64,000 bases of DNA from NCBI RefSeq assembly GCF_017352375.1, contig NZ_JAFEVR010000016.1:1-64000 (forward strand), read 5' to 3'. This document shows, one piece after another, positions 7,775-15,170 of this stretch. Source of the DNA: Mycolicibacterium sp. S2-37 (GTDB lineage Bacteria > Actinomycetota > Actinomycetes > Mycobacteriales > Mycobacteriaceae). Numbering within the stretch: the first letter of the stretch is position 1; each line of letters starts with the position of its first letter. Below the pieces are notes generated by a model that was given only the letters and a program-made list of their open reading frames with translations, was not told the DNA's origin and ran no database searches. A program made the position numbers and the translations under genes.

Positions 7775-8686
7775 GTGACGGTCACCGAGCCGACTCCGCA
7801 CATCGAACGCCCGGTCAGCGAGCCGGCGCGGGCGCGGGCGGTCGCCCGTCGCCCGGTACTGGCCAGGCGAACCGCCAGCCGCGACGACGGACTGATGGGC
7901 GTGGCGCTGCTCGCCGGATCGGCGAACGTCATCATGCAGCTGGCCCGCCCCGGCGTCGGCTACGGCGTGAAGGAGAGCCGGGTGGAGAGCGGGCGCATCG
8001 ACCTCCACCCGATCAAGCGGGCACGCACCACCTTCACCTACCTCGCGGTGGCGACCAAGGGCACCGACGCGCAGAAGGCGGCGTACCGGCGCGCGGTGAA
8101 CACGGCGCACGCGCAGGTGTATTCCACCGACGAGAGCCCGGTCTCCTACCACGCGTTCGACAAGGACCTGCAGTTGTGGGTAGCGGCCTGTCTCTACAAG
8201 GGGGGCGTCGACATCCAGCGCATCTTCGTCGGTGAGATGGACGACGAGACCGCCGACGAGCACTACCGCGAGAGCGCGTCGCTGGGGACCACGCTGCAGG
8301 TGCCACCCGAGATGTGGCCGGCCGACCGCGCGGCCTTCGACAGGTACTGGCAGGAATCCTTGGACGACGTCCACATCGACGACGCCGTGCGCGAATTCCT
8401 GTGGCCGATCGCCGCGGGTCGGGTCAGCGGCGCCAGGGTGCCGCAGGCGATTCAGCGCCGACTCGACGCGGTGAATCTCCTGATCACCACCGGCTTCCTG
8501 CCGCAGCGGTTCCGGGACGAGATGCGGTTGCCGTGGGATGCCGAGCGGCAGCGCCGCTTCGACCGGTTGATGTCGGTGTTGCGCACGGTCAACAATCTGC
8601 TGCCGGGGCCCGTGCGCCGGTTCCCGTTCAACGTGCTGCTCAAAGACCTCGACTGGCGGATCAGGACGGGACGTCCGCTGGTCTGA
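7775..8686 (+). CDS. oxygenase MpaB family protein (DUF2236)
   Basis: 303 residues of the MpaB/Lcp catalytic fold, a b-type haem protein family that includes rubber oxygenase Lcp and fungal MpaB. Seen: MQLARPGVGYGV, the RARTT segment, AHAQVY with the His in the position of the family's haem-ligand region, DKDLQLWVAACLY, and a C-terminal PFNVLLKDLDWR. Most family members read WVHA where this one reads WVAA, so that His is missing; its effect on activity is unknown. No signal peptide or clear membrane segment. GTG 7775 follows GAGGAG at 7763-7768. Regulated probably by the divergent TetR. Confidence 0.85.
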   Translation: MTVTEPTPHIERPVSEPARARAVARRPVLARRTASRDDGLMGVALLAGSANVIMQLARPGVGYGVKESRVESGRIDLHPIKRARTTFTYLAVATKGTDAQKAAYRRAVNTAHAQVYSTDESPVSYHAFDKDLQLWVAACLYKGGVDIQRIFVGEMDDETADEHYRESASLGTTLQVPPEMWPADRAAFDRYWQESLDDVHIDDAVREFLWPIAAGRVSGARVPQAIQRRLDAVNLLITTGFLPQRFRDEMRLPWDAERQRRFDRLMSVLRTVNNLLPGPVRRFPFNVLLKDLDWRIRTGRPLV

Positions 8687-8706
8687 GAACGGCGCAGGAT
8701 TCCGAG

Positions 8707-8732
8707 GTTTAGCGAACGGCGTCATTGGGGAA
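8707..8732 (+). promoter_or_regulatory. weak SigF-like promoter candidate
   Basis: GTTT at 8707-8710, a 16-base spacer, then GGGGAA at 8727-8732, compared with the mycobacterial SigF pattern GTTT-N15/17-GGGTAT. The -10 half is imperfect. It precedes a gene whose family is linked to anti-sigma control. Confidence 0.25.
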
Positions 8733-8746
8733 CGCACCCCCCGCCG

Positions 8747-10732
8747 ATGAACACGCCACCGCCGGAACGCGGCGCCCCACTGTTCGGACCCGACTGGGAC
8801 CGGATGGTCGGTGACCCGGACACGATCCGTCGGGTGTTCGAGGCGATCCCGACCATGGTGTGCGCGCTGGAGGGGCCGCGGCACACCTACGTCGCGGCCA
8901 ACGCGGCCTATCGCGCGGAGTACCCCAAGTTCCCCGGTGTCGGTACCTCTCTGCTGGACCTGGCGCCGGAGGTCGAGGGGCAGGCGATGTACGAGGCGTT
9001 CGACCGCGTGTACGAGACCGGTGAGCCGGTCATCGCCTCCGAGTGGCGGGTGCATGCGGATATGGACGGTTCCGGGGTGCTGCAGGAACGCATCTTCGAC
9101 ATGGTGCTGACCCCGCGGCGCGACGACGCGGGTGCGGTCATCGGAGTGCAGGTGCTGATGACCAACGTCACCGACCGGGTGCGCCAGCGCACGGCCGCCC
9201 AGAAGCGCGCAGAGGAGATGTCGGGCCGGTTCCACGCGCTGCGTGATTCGGCGACGGTGATGCAGCGGGCTCTGCTGGCCGCGGACCTCCCGGTGCTCCC
9301 GGGCATCGACCTCGCCGCGGAATACCTGGTGGCCGCCGAGGACACCGCAGCCGGGGGAGACTGGTTCGACGCCGTTCCGGTGCCCGGCGGCGCTGTCCTG
9401 GTGGTCGGTGACGTCGTCGGCCACGGCGTCGAGGCCGCCGCGGCGATGGCTCAGCTCCGGACCGCGGTGCGGATGCAGGTGCTCGCCGGCCGCGACATCA
9501 CCGACACCCTCGCCGCGGTCGAGGATTTCGTCCATCACGTGCCGAACGGGAAATACGCCACGCTGTGCGTCGGCCGGCTCGACGCCGTGACGGGCGCCTT
9601 CGAGTACTGCACCGCAGGACATCCGCCGCCCCTGCTCATCACCGGTAGCGGGGTGCCGCGGTTCCTCGACCCCTCCGGCGCCGGACCGCTGGGCAGTGGA
9701 TCGCAGTGGCAGGCATGCACGGTGACCCTGGGGACGGGTGACGCGGTCCTGCTGTACAGCGACGGCGTGATCGAGCGGCCCGGCCGCGAACTGACCGCCA
9801 GCGCAGACGAATTCGCGCGACTGGCCGCCGGCATCCTGTCCGGCGGGGGGTTGCCGCTGGACGGGCTGCGTCCCGTGGAACGGCTGTGTGCGCAGACCAT
9901 TGAACTGCTGCTGCGCGGCACAGGTTACGGCGACGACGTGACACTGCTGGCCGCCCAGCGCCGTGAGTCTCCCGCGGCGCTCGCACTCGACGCCACGGCG
10001 GATCCGCACGCCGGTGCCACGGTGCGCCACGTGCTGCGCGAATGGCTGACAGGGCTCGGGGTGGACGACACCGACCTCGTGCTGCTCGAACACGCCGTCA
10101 GCGAGTACGTCGACAACGCCGCCGAACACGCCTACAGCGATGGGGAGGCGGGTGGGCTGCGCGTCGACGGCGTGCTCGACGACGACGGATGTGTGCGCGT
10201 CACGGTCAGCGACACCGGACGCTGGAAGGCCCGCGGCGCACGGCCACGCAACCGCGGGCGCGGATTGCAGATGGCCGAAGCGCTGGTCAGCCACAGCAAT
10301 GTGACGCACGACGACGGCGGCACCACCGCGACCGCCACCCACCGTCTGCAGCGTCCCGCCCGCATCGTCACCGACCAGCAGACCGCCTTCCCCCAGCCGC
10401 GCACCACGGCGGAGTACGCGTTCGCGATCGCGGTCGACGAACCGGGAACGATCACCCTGCGCGGAGACATCGGCACCGGCGATGCCGAGACGCTCGCAGC
10501 CGCCATCGCGTCCCAGAGCCGGGCAGGTACCCGGCCGCTGTGGATCGACCTGCGCGCCGTCACGCATCTGGGGTCCTCGGCGGTGGCGGTCCTCGCCGAG
10601 GCGCGGGAACGCGCGCAGCACAACCAGACTCCGTTCACCATGCAGGTATCCCCGGGCGGCGCCGCGCATCGCGTGCTGACTCTGGTACGCCTGCCGGTCG
10701 AGCAGGGACCCGGACAGCCGCACGGCGTATAA
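8747..10732 (+). CDS. PAS-SpoIIE phosphatase-HATPase kinase-STAS fusion, sigma-factor regulator (Rv1364c type)
   Basis: 661 residues joining four modules of the partner-switching pathway: a PAS domain (about 25-150), a SpoIIE/PP2C phosphatase (about 185-400) with GGDWFDAV, VGDVVGHG and YSDGVIE metal-site motifs, an RsbW-like HATPase (about 415-535) with N-box EHAVSEYVDNAAEH and RGRGL, and a STAS domain (about 555-650) with the phosphorylatable Ser in THLGSSAV. This order is that of M. tuberculosis Rv1364c, where the kinase phosphorylates the STAS serine and the phosphatase reverses it in response to a PAS signal. No obvious ribosome site precedes ATG 8747. The methyltransferase gene starts 8 bases downstream. 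Confidence 0.93.
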   Translation: MNTPPPERGAPLFGPDWDRMVGDPDTIRRVFEAIPTMVCALEGPRHTYVAANAAYRAEYPKFPGVGTSLLDLAPEVEGQAMYEAFDRVYETGEPVIASEWRVHADMDGSGVLQERIFDMVLTPRRDDAGAVIGVQVLMTNVTDRVRQRTAAQKRAEEMSGRFHALRDSATVMQRALLAADLPVLPGIDLAAEYLVAAEDTAAGGDWFDAVPVPGGAVLVVGDVVGHGVEAAAAMAQLRTAVRMQVLAGRDITDTLAAVEDFVHHVPNGKYATLCVGRLDAVTGAFEYCTAGHPPPLLITGSGVPRFLDPSGAGPLGSGSQWQACTVTLGTGDAVLLYSDGVIERPGRELTASADEFARLAAGILSGGGLPLDGLRPVERLCAQTIELLLRGTGYGDDVTLLAAQRRESPAALALDATADPHAGATVRHVLREWLTGLGVDDTDLVLLEHAVSEYVDNAAEHAYSDGEAGGLRVDGVLDDDGCVRVTVSDTGRWKARGARPRNRGRGLQMAEALVSHSNVTHDDGGTTATATHRLQRPARIVTDQQTAFPQPRTTAEYAFAIAVDEPGTITLRGDIGTGDAETLAAAIASQSRAGTRPLWIDLRAVTHLGSSAVAVLAEARERAQHNQTPFTMQVSPGGAAHRVLTLVRLPVEQGPGQPHGV

Positions 10733-10740
10733 CGATCGTT

Positions 10741-11634
10741 GTGCGTAGTGATGACGATTCCTGGGACATCACCACCAGCGTCGGTTCCACGGCGCTCTTC
10801 GTGGCCGCCTCGCGGGCGCTCGAGGCCAAGAAACCCGATCCGCTCGCGGTGGATCCGTACGCCGAGATCTTCTGTCGCGCGGCCGGCGGTGACTGGGCCG
10901 ACCTCGTCGACGGGGGAGCGCCGGAGCACGTGCTGCGCACCGAGTTCGGTGAGCAGTTCGTCAACTTCCAGGGTGCGCGCACCCGCTACTTCGACGATTA
11001 CTTCACAAGAGTGATGACCGCGGGGGTCCGCCAGATCGTCCTGCTGGCGGCGGGCCTGGATTCCCGGGCTTACCGGCTGCCCTGGCCGGGCGGCACCACG
11101 GTCTTCGAGATCGACCAGCCCCGGGTCCTCGAGTTCAAACGCGAGGTTCTCGCTGCCGCCGGTGCGCCGCCGACCGCGCCGCGCCGGGAGGTGGCCGTCG
11201 ATCTGCGCGACGACTGGCCGGCGGCGCTGGTCGGCGCCGGCTTCGATCCGGTGCGGCCCTCGGCGTGGATTGCTGAAGGGCTGCTGATCTATCTGCCGGC
11301 CACCGCACAGGAGAGCCTGTTCGACGCTATCGACGCACTGGCCGCCGTCGGTAGCTGGCTCGGCGTCGAGGAGGCGACACCGATGCCGGCCGAGGCGTTC
11401 GCCGCCAAGCGCGACGAGGAGCGTGCGGCCGGTGCGGAGCAGTCCTTCTTCACCCTCGTCTACAACGAGCAACACGCCCCGGCCGATGTGTGGTTCGGTG
11501 CCCGCGGCTGGTCGGCGGACGTCACCCCGCTCGCTGATCACCTCGAGAGACTGGGCCGTCCGGTCGCCCTCGCCGATCCCCAGTCTGAGGCGATGATCCG
11601 GGCAGAATCCCTGGTCACAGCCGTCAAGAAGTGA
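10741..11634 (+). CDS. class I SAM-dependent methyltransferase (mycobacterial leucine carboxyl methyltransferase-like family)
   Basis: 297 residues. Seen: the N-terminal DDDSWDITTSVGSTA that opens this multi-copy mycobacterial family, the conserved TRYFDDYF segment, SAM motif I QIVLLAAGLDSRAYRL, and the acidic strand VFEIDQP. Family members carry the leucine carboxyl methyltransferase Pfam fold; substrates are unknown. GTG 10741 gives exactly the family's usual N-terminus and lies 8 bases after the stop of the sigma-regulator gene, so the two are probably cotranscribed. Confidence 0.88.
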   Translation: MRSDDDSWDITTSVGSTALFVAASRALEAKKPDPLAVDPYAEIFCRAAGGDWADLVDGGAPEHVLRTEFGEQFVNFQGARTRYFDDYFTRVMTAGVRQIVLLAAGLDSRAYRLPWPGGTTVFEIDQPRVLEFKREVLAAAGAPPTAPRREVAVDLRDDWPAALVGAGFDPVRPSAWIAEGLLIYLPATAQESLFDAIDALAAVGSWLGVEEATPMPAEAFAAKRDEERAAGAEQSFFTLVYNEQHAPADVWFGARGWSADVTPLADHLERLGRPVALADPQSEAMIRAESLVTAVKK

Positions 11635-11674
11635 CCCGCTTCACCGTCGTCCGCACCAGCGTGCGTCTAGACGG

Positions 11675-11693
11675 TTAGCTTATGCAATGCTAA
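11675..11693. promoter_or_regulatory. IdeR-like box 1 upstream of ESX-3
   Basis: TTAGCTTATGCAATGCTAA matches 14 of 19 positions of the IdeR consensus TTAGGTTAGSCTAACCTAA by eye, and is part of a 6-9-6 inverted repeat (GTTAGC/GCTAAC) at 11674-11694. Confidence 0.65.
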
Positions 11694-11705
11694 CTTCACC
11701 GAAAG

Positions 11706-11724
11706 TTAGCCTGACCAAACCTAA
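11706..11724. promoter_or_regulatory. IdeR-like box 2 upstream of ESX-3
   Basis: TTAGCCTGACCAAACCTAA matches 14 of 19 IdeR consensus positions. It is 31 bp (about three helical turns) from box 1, and 28 bases before the eccA3 start. GCTAAC at 11689-11694 and GTTAGC at 11705-11710 form a further inverted repeat bridging the two boxes. Confidence 0.65.
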
Positions 11725-11751
11725 GGGGAGACTGCGGGGGTTCCTGCCTCC

Positions 11752-13629
11752 GTGCGTAAACGGTTCATGGAAATGGGAAGTGACACGCTCGCGGCGCCGA
11801 CGATTGCGCCCACCCGGGTCGACCGCGACGTCGTCAGCCGGTTTGCCACCTGTTGTCGTGCGCTGGGGCTGACGGTCAATGACCGGCAGCGCCCCGCCGA
11901 CCTGCCCGCCGCCCGCTCGGGCTTCGCGGCGCTGACCCACATCGCCCACGACCACTGCGATGCGTGGACCGGACTGGCCGCAGCCGGAGACTGCTCCAGT
12001 CGGGTCGTCGAATCGGTCTGGCGCACCAGGAGCAGTGCCGGTCTGCTGCAGCGTCACGTCGAGATCGCACCCGGCGCGCTCGGCTTTCACTACGACAGCG
12101 GTCTGTATCTGCGCTTCCGGGCCTCGGAGCCCGACGACTTCCAGCTCGCGTACGCCGCGGACCGCTGCCTGGCCGGCGCCTTCGCCGACGCCGACCGGCT
12201 CGTCGGCGACGTCCTCGACCGCCGTCCCGACTGGTTGCAGGCGCGTTGGGTGCGTGTGGCAATCCACCACCGCGCCGAACGCTGGTCGGATGTCATCCGG
12301 CTGCTCACCCCGGTCGTCAACGACACCTCGGTCGACGAGACCTACAGCCACGCGGCCCGCGTCACGCTGGGCATCGCGCTGGCGCGGCTGGGGATGTTCG
12401 CCCCGGCGATGTCCTACCTCGAGGACCCCAGCGGTCCGGTGACGGTCGCTGCGGTCGACGGCGCACTGGCCAAGGGGCTCACCCTGCGCGCGCAGGGTGA
12501 GGTCGAGGAGGCCGCCGACGTCCTGCAGGATCTGTACGCCGCCAATCCGGAGAACGCCGATCTGGAAGCGGCGTTGCTGGACGCCACCTACGGCATCCCG
12601 ACCACCACCGCCGCCCGGATCGAGGCGCGCAGCGACCCCTGGGATCCGGAGTCCGAACCCACCGAGGCCGAGTTCGTCGACCCCGGGGCCAAGGACCGCA
12701 AGGCGCACCTGCTCATCGAGGCCGAGGCCGAACTGGCCGAGTTCATCGGGCTCGAAGAGGTCAAGTACCAGGTCGCCCGTCTGAAGAGTTCGGTCGCGAT
12801 GGCGCTGCGCCGGCAGGAGCGCGGCCTGGCCGTCGCGCAGCGCACCAACCACCTGGTCTTCGCCGGTCCGCCCGGCACGGGTAAGACGACGATCGCCCGT
12901 GTGGTCGCCAAGATCTACTGCGGCCTGGGCCTGTTGCGCAAGGAGACCGTCCGAGAGGTGCACCGCGCCGACCTGATCGGTCAGCACATCGGCGAGACCG
13001 AGGCCAAGACGAACGCGATCATCGACGGCGCACTCGACGGTGTGCTGTTCCTCGACGAGGCCTACGCCCTGGTGTCCACCGGCGCCAAGAACGACTTCGG
13101 TCTCGTGGCCATCGACACCCTGCTGGCGCGGATGGAGAACGACCGCGACCGGTTGGTCGTCATCATCGCCGGTTACCGCAAAGACCTCGACATGTTCCTC
13201 GACGCGAACGAGGGTCTGCGGTCCCGTTTCACCCGCAGCATCGACTTCCCGTCCTACTCGCCGGCCGAACTCGTGGAGATCGCCGTGCGAATGGCCGAGA
13301 AGCGCGACAGCGTGTTCGCCCCTGCGGCACACGACGATATGGAGCGGCTGTTCGCCCAGCTGGCGCAGTCGTCCTCGCCCGACGCCAACGGCGTCGACCG
13401 GCGCAGCCTCGACATCGCCGGCAACGGCCGGTTCGTCCGCAACCTGGTCGAGCGGTCGGAGGAAGAGCGCGAGTACCGCCTCGACCACTCCGACGCCGAC
13501 GACTTCACCGACGAGGATCTGATGACCATCACCGCGGAGGATGTCCGCAATTCGGCCGCACCGCTGCTGCGCGGCCTCGGATTGTCCGCGCCAGATCTTT
13601 CTGGGCCGGGCCTGCCGGTGCAGGCATGA
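11752..13629 (+). CDS. eccA3: ESX-3 AAA+ ATPase EccA3
   Basis: 625-residue cytosolic ATPase of the type VII secretion system. An N-terminal TPR-like helical region (about 1-290) is followed by a CbxX/CfxQ-type AAA+ domain with Walker A GPPGTGKTT, Walker B DGVLFLDEAYAL and sensor region VVIIAGYRKDL. In the family it helps deliver PE/PPE-EspG complexes. The start is uncertain: GTG 11752, ATG 11767 and ATG 11773 are in frame and none has a clear ribosome site. First gene of an 11-gene ESX-3 locus; its stop overlaps eccB3 by ATGA. Two IdeR-like boxes precede it, implying induction in low iron. Confidence 0.93.
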   Translation: MRKRFMEMGSDTLAAPTIAPTRVDRDVVSRFATCCRALGLTVNDRQRPADLPAARSGFAALTHIAHDHCDAWTGLAAAGDCSSRVVESVWRTRSSAGLLQRHVEIAPGALGFHYDSGLYLRFRASEPDDFQLAYAADRCLAGAFADADRLVGDVLDRRPDWLQARWVRVAIHHRAERWSDVIRLLTPVVNDTSVDETYSHAARVTLGIALARLGMFAPAMSYLEDPSGPVTVAAVDGALAKGLTLRAQGEVEEAADVLQDLYAANPENADLEAALLDATYGIPTTTAARIEARSDPWDPESEPTEAEFVDPGAKDRKAHLLIEAEAELAEFIGLEEVKYQVARLKSSVAMALRRQERGLAVAQRTNHLVFAGPPGTGKTTIARVVAKIYCGLGLLRKETVREVHRADLIGQHIGETEAKTNAIIDGALDGVLFLDEAYALVSTGAKNDFGLVAIDTLLARMENDRDRLVVIIAGYRKDLDMFLDANEGLRSRFTRSIDFPSYSPAELVEIAVRMAEKRDSVFAPAAHDDMERLFAQLAQSSSPDANGVDRRSLDIAGNGRFVRNLVERSEEEREYRLDHSDADDFTDEDLMTITAEDVRNSAAPLLRGLGLSAPDLSGPGLPVQA

Positions 13630-15170
13630 CGTCCCCGGACGACCGGCGCTCCTTCAGTTCCCGCACGCCGGCCAGCGAGAATCCCGAACGCACGCCCTAC
13701 CGGCGCGGCTTCGTCACCCGGCACCAGGTGTCGGGCTGGCGATTCATGATGCGCCGCATCGCATCCGGGGTCGCGCTGCACGACACCCGGATGCTGGTCG
13801 ATCCGCTGCGCACCCAGTCACGTGCCGTGCTCGTCGGCGCGCTGATCCTGGTCACCGGCCTGGCCGGGTGCTTCGTGTTCTCGTTGATCCGCCCGGCGGG
13901 TTCCGCGGGCACCGACACCATCCTGGCCGACCGCTCCACCGCCGCGCTGTACGTCAGGGTCGGCGAGCAGCTTCACCCGGTGCTCAACCTGACCTCGGCG
14001 CGGCTCATCGCGGGCCGGGCCGACAACCCGACGACCGTCAAGACCTCAGAACTCGATCAGTTCCCGCGCGGCAACCTGGTCGGGATACCCGGCGCGCCGG
14101 AACGCATGGTGCAGAACAGCACCCGCGACGCCGACTGGACGGTGTGCGAAGCCGTCTCCGGTTCGTCCGCCGGCGTCACCGTGCTCGCCGGTGCGATCGG
14201 CACCGGTGGTGAGCGCGCCGCCACACTTCCGGCGGACCGTGCCGTGCTGGTGTCCAACGGGGCAGGCACCTGGCTGCTCTGGAACGGCCGACGCAGTGCC
14301 GTCGACCTCGCCAATCGGGCGGTCACCGACGCCCTGGGCATCCCGGCCGTCGATGTGACACCGCGTCCGATCGCGGCCGGGCTGTTCAATGCCATCCCCG
14401 AGGGGCCCGCGCTCATCGCCCCACCGTTGCCCAACGCCGGTCAGCCACCGCAATTCCCGATGCCGGTTTCCGCACCGGTGGGAGCCGTGGTGTCGGCATT
14501 CGACGCCGACGACACCATCCGGTACTACGCCGTGCTGCCCGACGGTCTGCAGCCGGTGTCGTCGGTGCTGGCCTCGATCCTGCGCAACACCAACTCCTAC
14601 GGTCTGGCCCAGCCGCCGCGGCTCGCCGCCGACGACATCGCCCGGCTGCCGGTCTCCGGGACGCTCGACGTGGAGGCCTATCCCGCAGAACGGGTCAGCC
14701 TGGTCGACGCCTCCGCGGATCCGATCACCTGCGCGCAGTGGGCGAAACCCGCTGATGCCGAACAGAGTTCCCTGACGTTGCTGTCCGGTGCGGCACTGCC
14801 CCTGCCGGAGAACCTGCGCACCCTCGACCTCGTCGGCGCGGGTAACGGCGTCACGGCCAACCGGGTGGCACTCGCCCCCGGCAGCGGCTACTTCGTACAG
14901 ACCGTCGGGCAGGAGCCCGGGTCGCCGATCGCGGGTTCGCTGTTCTGGGTCAGCGACACCGGCGTGCGTTACGGCATCGAGCAGGGCGACTCGTCGTCGC
15001 CCGGCGAGGACACCGTCGCGGCGCTGGGGCTGAGCAGTCCGCCGCTGCCGGTCCCCTGGTCGGTGCTCGCCCAGTTCGCCGCCGGCCCGACGCTGTCCCG
15101 CGGTGACGCGCTGCTGGCCCACGACACCCTGCAACCCGATCCGAGCCCCGTGCGTCTGGAGAACCGATGA
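13626..15170 (+). CDS. eccB3: ESX-3 membrane component EccB3
   Basis: 514 residues with one membrane helix (about residues 58-82, VLVGALILVTGLAGCFVFSL) and a large periplasmic domain with the repeated hydrophobic R4-type segments of EccB. The N-terminus has the FVTRHQVSGWRFMMRR motif shared by EccB proteins. It joins EccC, EccD and EccE in the inner-membrane secretion complex. Start codon overlaps the eccA3 stop (ATGA), and its stop overlaps eccC3, so translation is probably coupled. Confidence 0.93.
   Translation: MTSPDDRRSFSSRTPASENPERTPYRRGFVTRHQVSGWRFMMRRIASGVALHDTRMLVDPLRTQSRAVLVGALILVTGLAGCFVFSLIRPAGSAGTDTILADRSTAALYVRVGEQLHPVLNLTSARLIAGRADNPTTVKTSELDQFPRGNLVGIPGAPERMVQNSTRDADWTVCEAVSGSSAGVTVLAGAIGTGGERAATLPADRAVLVSNGAGTWLLWNGRRSAVDLANRAVTDALGIPAVDVTPRPIAAGLFNAIPEGPALIAPPLPNAGQPPQFPMPVSAPVGAVVSAFDADDTIRYYAVLPDGLQPVSSVLASILRNTNSYGLAQPPRLAADDIARLPVSGTLDVEAYPAERVSLVDASADPITCAQWAKPADAEQSSLTLLSGAALPLPENLRTLDLVGAGNGVTANRVALAPGSGYFVQTVGQEPGSPIAGSLFWVSDTGVRYGIEQGDSSSPGEDTVAALGLSSPPLPVPWSVLAQFAAGPTLSRGDALLAHDTLQPDPSPVRLENR

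Noticed and set aside
7733..10723. A very long open frame on the minus strand opposite the MpaB and sigma-regulator genes
   Set aside because: It has no domain or signal, its sequence is rich in Arg/Gly/Pro, and it lies opposite two clearly coding genes. High GC makes long antisense frames common. The same holds for the minus-strand frames at 11680-13488 and 18988-21360.
11674..11724. Zur box before eccA3
   Set aside because: Sites fit the IdeR pattern with TTAG/CTAA ends; I saw no AT-rich Zur-like sequence with the expected spacing.
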